Source: an uncultured Eubacteriales bacterium
GTDB lineage: Bacteria; Bacillota; Clostridia; Monoglobales; Monoglobaceae
Assembly: GCA_900545865.1 (NCBI GenBank)
Contig: URAN01000001.1
Coordinates: 62,001 to 126,000 of the forward strand
Reading direction: 5' to 3'
Length of the DNA stretch: 64,000 bases
Notes under the pieces: generated by a model
The model's input: the letters and a program-made list of their open reading frames with translations, nothing else
What the model was told of the DNA's origin: nothing
Databases searched by the model: none
Part shown: positions 51,958-59,938 of the stretch, one piece after another
Position numbering within the stretch: the first letter of the stretch is position 1
Layout: every line of letters begins with the position of its first letter
Program-made: the position numbers and the translations under genes

Positions 51958-52005
51958 TTAAATCAATCTTCAGGGCAATATAACCATTGTTATGATCTTG
52001 CCTTT
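51920..52005 (-). ncRNA. Candidate antisense RNA (antitoxin) of module 1
   Basis: A perfect minus-strand promoter gives a start near 52005. The transcript runs to the hairpin at 51925-51953, where AAACAACCGC pairs with GCGGTTGTTT and TTTTGCTTT follows on the minus strand. The RNA, about 85 nt, overlaps the 3' end of the toxin 1 mRNA. Confidence 0.55.
51925..51957. terminator. Bidirectional terminator of module 1
   Basis: AAACAACCGC (51925-51934) pairs with GCGGTTGTTT (51944-51953); T-run on both sides. The 41 bp 51927-51967 recur exactly at 52420-52460. Confidence 0.8.
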
Positions 52006-52011
52006 TACCTT

Positions 52012-52040
52012 ATTATAAATTATTTTCTTAAATTTGTCAA
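52012..52040 (-). promoter_or_regulatory. Antisense RNA promoter, module 1
   Basis: On the minus strand TTGACA (52040-52035) and TATAAT (52017-52012) are 17 nt apart, a perfect consensus. Confidence 0.8.
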
Positions 52041-52084
52041 TAGATTTCAAAAAAATTTTCCGAAAATAAATATTCGAATCATAA

Positions 52085-52154
52085 AATCAAAATAATTTTA
52101 ACAATTATGTTAAAACTATTGAAAAATCAAAAATTCTGTTGCATAATAAAAAAG
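52085..52154 (+). repeat. 70-bp promoter repeat, copy 2
   Basis: This matches copy 1 in 68 of 70 bases. Its promoter is TTGAAA (52119-52124), 17 nt, CATAAT (52142-52147), one base weaker at the -10 than copy 1. It drives module 2. Confidence 0.9.
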
Positions 52155-52224
52155 CTATAATAAAAACGTCGGAAAGCGAATTGACGGCGGTTGTTTTCAG
52201 CACTACCCGAGAGGGGGTGTTTGT

Positions 52225-52302
52225 ATGGAAGAGTTAGACAAGATACTTACGATTATTATAATTGCATTGTTGATTGAACTGCTTAGAAATATAAAAAAAT
52301 AA
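52225..52302 (+). CDS. Candidate type I toxin 2, 25-residue hydrophobic peptide
   Basis: GAGAGGGGG lies 7 nt before the ATG. The peptide has an acidic start (MEELDK), a single helix of Ile, Leu and Ala (ILTIIIIALLIELL) and a basic end (RNIKK), a classical membrane-toxin layout. Its stop codon overlaps the antisense terminator. A leader of about 70 nt precedes it. It resembles the small hydrophobic toxins of Firmicutes type I systems in build; no family is assigned from sequence. Confidence 0.65.
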   Translation: MEELDKILTIIIIALLIELLRNIKK

Positions 52303-52375
52303 CCGCCCTTCTGCCAAAGAGCGGTTAAATAAAACTTAACTCTGCGGAAACAACGATATTGTCATTTCCTTTTCG
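52294..52375 (-). ncRNA. Candidate antisense RNA (antitoxin) of module 2
   Basis: Starting near 52375 on the minus strand, the RNA, about 80 nt, ends at TAACCGC/GCGGTTA (52300-52306, 52321-52327), followed on the minus strand by seven T. It is fully complementary to the 3' untranslated part and stop codon of toxin 2. Confidence 0.65.
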
Positions 52376-52381
52376 ACATAT

Positions 52382-52410
52382 ATTATAGCATAACAAGTTA
52401 TAATTGTCAA
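52382..52410 (-). promoter_or_regulatory. Antisense RNA promoter, module 2
   Basis: On the minus strand TTGACA (52410-52405) and TATAAT (52387-52382) are 17 nt apart, again a perfect consensus and stronger than the toxin promoter. Confidence 0.8.
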
Positions 52411-52419
52411 GAAAAAATT

Positions 52420-52460
52420 CAACCGCCCAAGCCCGAGCGGTTGTTTTTAATTAAATCAAT
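52420..52460 (+). terminator. 41-bp terminator repeat, copy 2
   Basis: Identical to 51927-51967: CAACCGC pairs with GCGGTTG, followed by TTTTT. It probably ends the toxin 2 mRNA and looks like the right end of a further, lost module. Confidence 0.75.
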
Positions 52461-52653
52461 AAAATTATTTTGATTTTTGCACTATGAAAAAATAATTTTG
52501 GAAACAAGCGTTTTCGATGAGATAAAAACAAATTTAATAATGTTTCGGAACAATATATAAAGAAATAACGTCTAAATACTATGCCCGATTTATAGTAAAC
52601 ATAATAAAAAGAAAAATTTTTTCTAAAAAATTTAAAAAATTTCGAAAAAGGTA

Positions 52654-52682
52654 TTGAAAAATCTTTAGAAATGTAGTATAAT
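52654..52682 (+). promoter_or_regulatory. Promoter upstream of the dockerin gene
   Basis: TTGAAA (52654-52659) and TATAAT (52677-52682) are 17 nt apart. The leader to the dockerin gene would be about 420 nt. Confidence 0.65.
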
Positions 52683-52689
52683 GCATATA

Positions 52690-53111
52690 ACAAAATAGAA
52701 TGCGACCACTGTCTATAGGTGTAAGCGGTACGTATTTCAAAAATATAAAATATTACATTGCCGTCCGGGAGCGGCAGACGGAACCGGGCTTTGGGCGATA
52801 TAATAGAAAATATTTTATATTTTTGAAAACAAAACGCAACACGGTCAAGCGGTGTCGCTTGTATACACACATCCTATTTTGCCTTAACATTGAAAAAAAT
52901 CAGAGCGCGGATTTTTGCACGCTCACATATATATTTTATAAGAAAGGAGGAAGCCTTTAAAAACTTAAATAATACTTGTGGTATGGGCGGCAAACGCCCG
53001 TAACAGTTATGTATTATTGTTTTACGGCAATAAATCAGGACACGTTACAAAATTTGCAAAAAGAGATGATTTTTAAGTTGTTAGTTTATTATTTAGGAGG
53101 CATGATAAAAA
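52690..53111 (+). promoter_or_regulatory. Long structured leader of the surface-protein genes
   Basis: GCGAC (52692-52696) can close on GTCGC (52853-52857). Inside, a perfect 20-bp stem pairs 52735-52754 with 52809-52828, capped by CCGTC/GACGG (52761-52765, 52777-52781). Further on, GGGCG/CGCCC flanked by ATAATAC/GTATTAT forms a hairpin at about 52971-53015, and an unused AAAGGAGG stands at 52943-52950. I cannot match it to a known riboswitch class. Confidence 0.45.
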
Positions 53112-54683
53112 ATGAAAAAGTTTAGTTTAAAAAAGATTACCGCGGCGGTATCCGCGGCGGCAATGATTGCGACATTGGGTACAACCGCATTTGCGGCTAA
53201 TGTAATTCAATCAAGTTCGGGTATTACAATCAAAGGAATAACAGTTACACAACGCACTGATGATTCGGAATTGTATAATGTATCCGTAGTGTATGAAACA
53301 ACAGAGGTTCAAGATATTGGTACAACTATGTTAACATATGTAAAGCATGGTGATGCGTTATCTTCGGTTACTGCTTATGATAAAGACACAATGAATATTG
53401 TTGGCATTGACCAAAAGAATGATACATCTGCGTTTACGTTTACGGTAACAACCGATACGAGTGCAAGCAATGGTATTTACATGATACCCGGCGAGGCCGG
53501 ATTGCTGATGCTCAGCGGTGATAAAGTTGGAGGAACTCCTGCGGTTGCAACTCTTGCAATTGCTGCGTTAAAAGTTACAAATACAGAACTCGGAGAGATT
53601 GCTATTATAAACGGTGCTGATGCAACTGATACAGCTAAGAAAAATGCTATTATAAATGCAGTTGGTGCAGTTAAATTTACAAACACAGACGGTGTTTCAG
53701 AGGATGTTACATTGGCGGCTGAAAATGTTACTTTAACAGAAACAGGTGCTACAATCACTTATGAGGGTTATAGTGTAGATGTAACAGCTTCATTTGTTGC
53801 AAAAGCATTTGAAGTAACAGGAATGAAACTGTTAAAGGCTGACGGTTCTGAATATACAACTGATTCATTCCAAAACGGTGCAGCAAATACAATTGATACT
53901 GTAAAGAGTAAAATAAGTAAGATTGTTGTTACAGGTGCAGCGGTAGATGGTGTTGTTCCGACTGAAACATGGAATGTTGGAGAAAACGGTGCAACTGTTG
54001 ATGTAACAGGTACTCCTGTGGAGGACGGTACGGCAACATATACCGTAACAGTAACTGCTCCGACAGCAGGTGTATTCGGTACAATTCCGAGCGGATTTAC
54101 AATGCCGACAATTAATGTTGAATTTACTGCGGACCCGACAAAGATTGTAACAAGTGTTATTCTTACCGGTACAGGTGTTTCCGAAAATACTATTGAGGTT
54201 GAAAAAGGAACATCTTTAGAAGAAGCGGTAAATGGTATTTCGTTCGCGCTTAAAAATTCGGATGGAATAGATCTTCCGACAACAGGTTGGACATTGAGTG
54301 ATTTCACATCTGCTGATTATAACGCTGACCAAGAGGGAACTTATACTGCAACAGCAACATTGTCTGGTTCAAGTGACGATGCTATCATCAAAGATGAAGC
54401 ATTAAAGACAGTAACATTAACTATCAAAGTTAAAGATTCAAAGCCGGCAGGAATGTACGGTGACGTAAATGGCGATGAAAGCGTTGATGACCTTGACTGG
54501 ATGATAGTTTTGAGTTATACAGCCGGTGAAAATGTAGATGAAGACTTGGATACTACTACTGGTAGAGCATTTAGAGCGGCAGATGTTAATATAGATAGCG
54601 CCATAGATGACCTTGACTGGATGGAAATCCTTAACTACACAGCTGGTGAAGATTGCGAAGAAAGAATAGGAACAAGTTTCTAA
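53112..54683 (+). CDS. Secreted dockerin-containing protein
   Basis: The 523-residue protein has a signal peptide (FSLKKITAAVSAAAMIATLG, cut after FAA-type site), a beta-rich body with Ig-like stretches (about 30-445), and a type I dockerin at about 453-515: two Ca2+-loop repeats, GDVNGDESVDDLDWM and ADVNIDSAIDDLDWM, each followed by a helix with YTAG. No catalytic domain is recognised. Dockerins bind cohesins in cellulosome-like assemblies. AGGAGG lies upstream. Confidence 0.85.
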   Translation: MKKFSLKKITAAVSAAAMIATLGTTAFAANVIQSSSGITIKGITVTQRTDDSELYNVSVVYETTEVQDIGTTMLTYVKHGDALSSVTAYDKDTMNIVGIDQKNDTSAFTFTVTTDTSASNGIYMIPGEAGLLMLSGDKVGGTPAVATLAIAALKVTNTELGEIAIINGADATDTAKKNAIINAVGAVKFTNTDGVSEDVTLAAENVTLTETGATITYEGYSVDVTASFVAKAFEVTGMKLLKADGSEYTTDSFQNGAANTIDTVKSKISKIVVTGAAVDGVVPTETWNVGENGATVDVTGTPVEDGTATYTVTVTAPTAGVFGTIPSGFTMPTINVEFTADPTKIVTSVILTGTGVSENTIEVEKGTSLEEAVNGISFALKNSDGIDLPTTGWTLSDFTSADYNADQEGTYTATATLSGSSDDAIIKDEALKTVTLTIKVKDSKPAGMYGDVNGDESVDDLDWMIVLSYTAGENVDEDLDTTTGRAFRAADVNIDSAIDDLDWMEILNYTAGEDCEERIGTSF

Positions 54684-54695
54684 GCAAAAATAGTT

Positions 54696-54725
54696 TTATG
54701 CCGGCAATAAAAACTGCCGGCATAA
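54696..54725 (+). terminator. Hairpin between the dockerin and SLH genes
   Basis: TTATGCCGGCA (54696-54706) pairs perfectly with TGCCGGCATAA (54715-54725) around an 8-nt loop. The following bases are A-rich, so it may only weaken read-through into the SLH gene. Confidence 0.55.
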
Positions 54726-54763
54726 AATAAGAAAAATATATAATATAATGGAGGAAAAATTAA

Positions 54764-57205
54764 ATGAGAAGTTTTAAAAAGATTTCTGCTATTATTTTAG
54801 TAGTAGCAATGTTATTTTCCTTGGTATCGGTAAGTGTATTTGCTGATGAAACTGTATATAAAGGTTATATTCAGTTTAGAAAAGCAGAAACAGATGCAAT
54901 TACTAATACTATTACAGGAACAAAAGCAGGGAAAACAGTTTACGCAGATGTTTATTCGACACCGGGAAGTTATAATGCGTTAGCAATAAACTTTACTCCG
55001 ACAACTGCTATTAATGCTTTGACTGTTGAGAATGTTAAGTTGGCAGAAGGTATTCCTGCTTGTGCGGCAAGCATGGTTAATGCAAAAACCGGTGGACTTC
55101 AGTTTAAATGGAGTTCGGCGGTAACAATGCCTGAGGGCAAACCTTTTGCAACAGTAGCTATTACAATAGCTGATGCAACAACAGCGGCAAATGATGTTGA
55201 AATTTTTACTGATGGTGGTTATACCTATACATTAGCTGGGGGTAAGCCGACTAAAGTTACAAATGATGTTGCTAAATTGAATATTTTAGATTCTTTCACA
55301 GCTACATCTGCAAAGGCTGTTAAAGCAGGTGCTGATGTAACAGCTCCGGTTGAGGTTGCTCTCGGAACAACAGCTGATGCTGCTGTTGAGGGTATCACAG
55401 CTACAGTTACCGACGGTACTAACAGCGAAGCAGGATACGCAGTATCTAACTGGGTATCTACACCGGCATACGATGCAACAAAGACAGGCGAATATGAGTT
55501 CAAAGGCGATGTTGTTATAAACGGTGAGGGTGCCGCAAATGCAGGAACTTTGAATGTAACAGTAACAGTTAAGGTTGTTCCTATCACTGACGGTACAGTT
55601 GCTGATGCAAAGGGTACAGTTATGGAAAATGCAGAAAAAGGTATTACAGAAGATGCTATAAAGGCTGCTCTTCCGACTGAACTTGCTGTAACAAAGGGTG
55701 ACTTTAAAGATACTTTCACAGTAGCATGGAACACTGTTGAGGGTTATGCAAACGAAGGTAAGGATTACAAAGCTGATGATGTAATCACAGTTAAAGGTAC
55801 ATTAACATCACCGTCTAAGAACGGATTGTTCACAACTGCTACAACTGATGTAGAGGGTAAAGTAACAGTTGTTCCGGCTGAAATCAGCGGCGGTTCAATC
55901 TCAATCAACAACCCGATTGACAACGGTTATGTAACAGCTAACATCACTGTTCCGGCATCTGTAATCGCTAAGATGCCTTTGGATGCTGAGGGTGACAGCG
56001 AAGTAGTTAAAGCAGAAAAGAAAGCTAAGAGAACAATTTCTTTGATAGTTCCCAATGCTGACTCAACTAAAGAGGGCGCAACAGTTTCTGTTGAAGTAAC
56101 ACCTGAACAAATCGCAGCGGCTAATGAGGTTGATGCTAAAGACTTGAATGTAACGCTTAAGTCTGACAAAAAGATGAAAGAACTCGGTTACAGCTCAAGC
56201 GGTGCAAATAAGACATTTACTGTAACAGTAACCGTTGGCGGAACACAGCTCGTTCAAAAGGATAAAGACGGTAAAGTTGTTCCCGTATCAGGCGAAGTTA
56301 AGAAAGCATCAAGCGGCAGCGCACCCGGCATCAATAAGGGCAGCTCAACTACCACAACATATGCTGTAACAGTTGTTGAGACAAAGAACGGTACTGTAAC
56401 GGTATCTCCCGAAAAGGCTGCATCGGGCGCAACAGTAACAGTTAAACCCGAACCGGCAGAAGGTTACAAAGTTAAGTCTGTAACAGCTGTTAAGGCTGAC
56501 GGTACTAACGTTCCCGTTGACGAAAAGGCATACACATTCACAATGCCTGCAAGCGCAGTAAAAGTTACTGTTGAATTCGAAGAGGGCAAAGACGAACCTG
56601 TTAACCCGACACCGGACGGCAAGTTCGCTGACGTTGCTGACGATTTCTGGGCTGCTAAAGACATCTACACCTTAAAGGATGCAGGTATCATCGGCGGTAA
56701 GAGCGCAACAGAGTTTGATCCCGAGGGTGACGTAACTCGTGCAGAGTTCGCTAAGATGGTTGTTGGCTTGTTCGGTTACAAGGCTACATCTGACGCAGTA
56801 AACTTTGAGGATTGCAAAGCAGAAGATTGGTTCACACCGTACGTAGCAGCAGGCGTAGAGGCCGGCGTAATCAAGGGTGTAAGCGATACAGAGTTCGCTC
56901 CGAACGCTACTATTACTCGTGAAGACGCTTGCACAATTCTCGGCCGCGCACTTAACAAGGTTGCTGCATCTAACGAACTTAAGTTCACAGATGCTGACAA
57001 GGTTGCAGAATACGCTGTTCCTTACGTTGCACTTCTCTCTGAACTTGGTTATGTAAACGGTTATGAGGATGGTTCATTCGCTCCGACAAACAACATAACA
57101 AGAGCAGAAGCAGCTAAAATTATTGCAGGTATCTATAATGCAAAAGACTCAACAGAAGATAAAGCAGATAATACAGATACAATAGATGTAGCACCTGAGA
57201 AATAA
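54764..57205 (+). CDS. S-layer (SLH) anchored surface protein with cohesin-like module
   Basis: The 813-residue protein has a signal peptide (ISAIILVVAMLFSLVSVS), a first beta module (about 30-165; NALAINFTPTTAINALTV, ATVAITIAD) whose layout recalls cohesin, Ig-like regions, a bacterial repeat near 530-605 (AVTVVETKNGTVTVSPEKA) and three C-terminal SLH repeats (FADVADDFWAAKDIYTLKDA, FEDCKAEDWFTPYVAAGVEA, then a third) that bind wall polysaccharide. Residues 150-400 are Thr/Ala-rich. GGAGG precedes the ATG. Confidence 0.85.
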   Translation: MRSFKKISAIILVVAMLFSLVSVSVFADETVYKGYIQFRKAETDAITNTITGTKAGKTVYADVYSTPGSYNALAINFTPTTAINALTVENVKLAEGIPACAASMVNAKTGGLQFKWSSAVTMPEGKPFATVAITIADATTAANDVEIFTDGGYTYTLAGGKPTKVTNDVAKLNILDSFTATSAKAVKAGADVTAPVEVALGTTADAAVEGITATVTDGTNSEAGYAVSNWVSTPAYDATKTGEYEFKGDVVINGEGAANAGTLNVTVTVKVVPITDGTVADAKGTVMENAEKGITEDAIKAALPTELAVTKGDFKDTFTVAWNTVEGYANEGKDYKADDVITVKGTLTSPSKNGLFTTATTDVEGKVTVVPAEISGGSISINNPIDNGYVTANITVPASVIAKMPLDAEGDSEVVKAEKKAKRTISLIVPNADSTKEGATVSVEVTPEQIAAANEVDAKDLNVTLKSDKKMKELGYSSSGANKTFTVTVTVGGTQLVQKDKDGKVVPVSGEVKKASSGSAPGINKGSSTTTTYAVTVVETKNGTVTVSPEKAASGATVTVKPEPAEGYKVKSVTAVKADGTNVPVDEKAYTFTMPASAVKVTVEFEEGKDEPVNPTPDGKFADVADDFWAAKDIYTLKDAGIIGGKSATEFDPEGDVTRAEFAKMVVGLFGYKATSDAVNFEDCKAEDWFTPYVAAGVEAGVIKGVSDTEFAPNATITREDACTILGRALNKVAASNELKFTDADKVAEYAVPYVALLSELGYVNGYEDGSFAPTNNITRAEAAKIIAGIYNAKDSTEDKADNTDTIDVAPEK

Positions 57206-57231
57206 TTATAAAGCGAAATAAATTGCTTTTC

Positions 57232-57264
57232 AAAAAGGCGACCGTTTATCGGCCGCCTTTTTTG
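57232..57264 (+). terminator. Terminator of the SLH gene
   Basis: AAAAAGGCG and CCG (57232-57244) pair with CGG and CGCCTTTTT (57250-57262) around a 5-nt loop, with one internal A-C mismatch; T-run follows. Confidence 0.8.
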
Positions 57265-57308
57265 TACACGAAATTAACGATTGAAAATCACGGGCGGTCG
57301 TGGTCGCA

Positions 57309-57413
57309 GATTGCCGGTGGCAATCGTTTTGCGATTTGACCGAGTCGGCAGACGAGAGCCGCCCCTACAACCAAACGGAACGTATGTCACAATCCGTAGG
57401 GGACGGCGTCCCC
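57309..57413. repeat. Cluster of inverted repeats, possibly a degenerate small mobile repeat
   Basis: GATTGCC/GGCAATC (57309-57325), GCCG-CCCCTAC/GTAGGGG-A-CGGC (57358-57368, 57396-57407) and GGGGAC/GTCCCC (57399-57413) lie close together in the 280-bp gap before the ZIP gene. The stretch is GC-richer than nearby intergenic DNA. No ORF. This resembles the GTAGGGG-type intergenic repeats of clostridial genomes; not certain. Confidence 0.35.
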
Positions 57414-57487
57414 GACGTCCCGAACACGCGAACGAATGGTGCATATAATGTGGATAACCGCATAATTTGATAAACATTTCACGCACA

Positions 57488-58291
57488 CTAACCGAGGGCA
57501 ACGTCCAAAAGCATCATAATTGTGAACCCGATAACGATTCCCATTGTTGCAAGATAAGGATCTGCCTTTTGGTTCTGTTGACACTCGGGGATAAGCTCAT
57601 GCACGGCAACAAGTATCATCGCTCCGGCGGCAAAAGCGAGGGCATACGGAAGAATAGCCTGTATGTAGACTACCGTTGCCGCACCGATAACCCCGGCGAT
57701 AGGCTCAACCAATGCCGAAGCCTGACCGATAAAAAAACTTTTAAGCCGAGAACATCCCTCTCGCCTTAGCGGCAGGGAAACCGCCGCGCCCTCGGGAAAA
57801 TTCTGCAAGCCTATTCCGACCGCAATGGTGATTGCCCCCATAAATGCCTCGGTTGTAAATCCACCGTTATTCAATGCGCCGAACGCAACGCCGACCGCCA
57901 AACCCTCGGGAATGTTATGCAAGGTTATTGAAAATACCAAAAGAATAATCCTGTTAAGCCGTTCCGAGCATGAAGATGATGTTTTTGCGTTAAGCCGCCC
58001 TGCATAGGTGACCGCTTTGTCGGATGCCCACATAAAAAGCGCGCCGAAAATAAATCCACACGAGACAACAAGCCATGCCGGGACGGACAGATATGTTTCC
58101 GCCCGCTCTATCGCCGGTTGAAGCAGCGACCAAAAACTTGCGGCAATCATCACCCCTGCCGCAAAACCGAGCATAAGATTCATCACCTTGTCGCTTGTCT
58201 TTTTAAAAAATATAACCGTTGCCGCACCCAAAGCGGTTATGAACCATGTTCCGAGAGTGGCAATTAATGCCATTAATATTGTACTATTCAT
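57488..58291 (-). CDS. ZIP-family metal transporter
   Basis: The 267-residue protein has eight helices and the two metal-site motifs of ZIP transporters: LHNIPEGLAVG in helix 4 and LQNFPEGAAVS in helix 5, plus the helix-7 VAVHELIPE. It imports zinc or another divalent cation. A cytoplasmic loop (AKTSSSCSERLNR) separates helices 3 and 4. ATG 58291 follows AAAGG at 8 nt; GTG 58300 is too near it. Confidence 0.92.
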   Translation of the reverse strand: MNSTILMALIATLGTWFITALGAATVIFFKKTSDKVMNLMLGFAAGVMIAASFWSLLQPAIERAETYLSVPAWLVVSCGFIFGALFMWASDKAVTYAGRLNAKTSSSCSERLNRIILLVFSITLHNIPEGLAVGVAFGALNNGGFTTEAFMGAITIAVGIGLQNFPEGAAVSLPLRREGCSRLKSFFIGQASALVEPIAGVIGAATVVYIQAILPYALAFAAGAMILVAVHELIPECQQNQKADPYLATMGIVIGFTIMMLLDVALG

Positions 58292-58427
58292 AAAATGCAC
58301 CTTTCATAAAACAGAATTGAACGGAATCGAATCCGCCTAATTTTATTTTATGCAAAACAGCATTTTGCGTTCCGCACCTCTCAAATTACAAAAGGATATA
58401 TCTGTTGCACCAATCCTAAAACAACAT

Positions 58428-58491
58428 AAAAAATAAGGCGTTCCCGCAATGAGAACGCCTGTTAAAAACGGCCGCAGACGCGACCGTTTTT
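58428..58491 (-). terminator. Tandem terminators of the decarboxylase operon
   Basis: On the minus strand, first AAAAACGG/CCGTTTTT (58491-58464), then AGGCGTTC/GAACGCCT (58460-58436), followed by TATTTTTT. Both stems are perfect at their ends. They end the operon whose last gene stops at 58504. Confidence 0.8.
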
Positions 58492-58503
58492 GGTTTATCC
58501 GAA

Positions 58504-59901
58504 TCAGATATAGTGGATTTTGTTATCCATATCAACCATATCTTTATCAACCTTATATTTTGCGGCGCGGCGCTGTTCAAAGAACTTAACCGCAACCTGT
58601 CCGAACAGGGCATAGGATAATACGTCCTCGTCTTGTTCAATCCACTCGGCACATTCCTTGCGCATATTATCGAGCTCGGGCTTTAAAAGGTCTGCCGGGC
58701 GACAGGTAATAGCCTTTTCGTTACCGATAATCTTCTTGCGGAATTCCTCATCTATCGGAACAGGAGTTCTGCCGTACTCGCCGCGGCATATTCCCTTTGT
58801 CTCGTTTGAAACCATCTTATACCGCTCGCCCATAATAACATTTAGCACAGCCTGTGTTCCGACAATCTGACTTGTCGGGGTAACAAGCGGAAGATAACCC
58901 AAATCCTTACGGACGCGCGGAATCTCTTTGAGAACCTCGTCAAACTTGTCCTCTTTGCCCTGTTGTTTGAGCTGTGAAACAAGGTTTGACAACATTCCGC
59001 CGGGAACTTGGTATTTAAGAGTGTTTATATCAACACCCAATACCTTTGTGTTCATAAGTCCGCTTGCAAGATACTTTTCACGCAGGGGTTTGAAATAATC
59101 CGAAACCTCGGTCAAAGCGTCCAAATCCAAACCTGTGTCATATTTTGTGCCTTTAAGCGTTTCAACAAGCGGTTCTGTCGGCGGCTGTGAAGTTCCCATC
59201 GCGAGCGGTGAGAGAGCACAGTCAACAACGTCAACGCCTGCCTCTATTGCTTTAAGATACGTCATAGACGCAACGCCGCTTGTGTAATGCGTATGGAGCT
59301 GTATGGGAATTTTAACCGCTTTTTTGAGTGCGCTTACCAATTCAAACGCGTTGTACGGTGTGAGCAGACCTGCCATATCCTTTATGCAAATCGAATCTGC
59401 GCCACAGTTCTCATATTCCTTTGCAAGCTTTACGAAAAATTCGTTATTGTGTACGGGGCTTATAGTATAAGAAATCGCCGCCTGTACATGACCCTTTTCT
59501 TTCTTTGTTGCGTTTATTGCTGTCTGAAGATTGCGGACATCGTTAAGCGCGTCAAAAATTCTTATTATATCAATGCCGTTTGCCACCGATTTTTGAACGA
59601 AATATTCAACAATATCATCGGCATAGTGACGATAACCCAAAATATTCTGACCTCTGAAAAGCATCTGAAGTTTTGTTTTGGGTGCTGCCGCTCTTATTTT
59701 ACGCAGTCTCTCCCACGGGTCTTCGTTCAAAAAGCGAAGGCACGCGTCAAACGTTGCGCCGCCCCAAACCTCAAGCGAATGATACCCGATTTTATCGAGC
59801 ATCGGAAGAGCCGGGAGCATTTCTTCTGTAGTCATACGAGTTGCGATGAGCGACTGATGCGCATCACGGCACACTGTTTCTGTAATTCCGACTTTTGCCA
59901 T
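58504..59901 (-). CDS. Carboxyltransferase subunit, OadA/PycB type without biotin domain
   Basis: The 465-residue protein holds the pyruvate/oxaloacetate carboxyltransferase barrel (RDAHQSLIATRMTTEEMLP, VWGGATFDACLRFLNEDPWERL, MLFRGQNILGY, SICIKDMAGLLTPY, LHTHYTSGVASMTYLKA) and the following PYC_OADA domain. The usual C-terminal biotinyl domain with its AMKM is absent; the separate carrier gene at 61255 must serve it. Last gene of the operon. AAGGAGG precedes the ATG. Confidence 0.9.
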   Translation of the reverse strand: MAKVGITETVCRDAHQSLIATRMTTEEMLPALPMLDKIGYHSLEVWGGATFDACLRFLNEDPWERLRKIRAAAPKTKLQMLFRGQNILGYRHYADDIVEYFVQKSVANGIDIIRIFDALNDVRNLQTAINATKKEKGHVQAAISYTISPVHNNEFFVKLAKEYENCGADSICIKDMAGLLTPYNAFELVSALKKAVKIPIQLHTHYTSGVASMTYLKAIEAGVDVVDCALSPLAMGTSQPPTEPLVETLKGTKYDTGLDLDALTEVSDYFKPLREKYLASGLMNTKVLGVDINTLKYQVPGGMLSNLVSQLKQQGKEDKFDEVLKEIPRVRKDLGYLPLVTPTSQIVGTQAVLNVIMGERYKMVSNETKGICRGEYGRTPVPIDEEFRKKIIGNEKAITCRPADLLKPELDNMRKECAEWIEQDEDVLSYALFGQVAVKFFEQRRAAKYKVDKDMVDMDNKIHYI

Positions 59902-59938
59902 TTATAAAACCTCCTTATGTATTTTAAATCCAATATGA

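Noticed and set aside
52451..52870. 139-codon minus-strand frame in the leader region
   Set aside because: A/T-driven Phe/Tyr/Ile-rich translation without ribosome site, overlapping the structured leader.
52700..52960. 86-codon plus-strand frame in the dockerin leader
   Set aside because: It runs through the 20-bp stem, has no ribosome site and shows no protein-like pattern.
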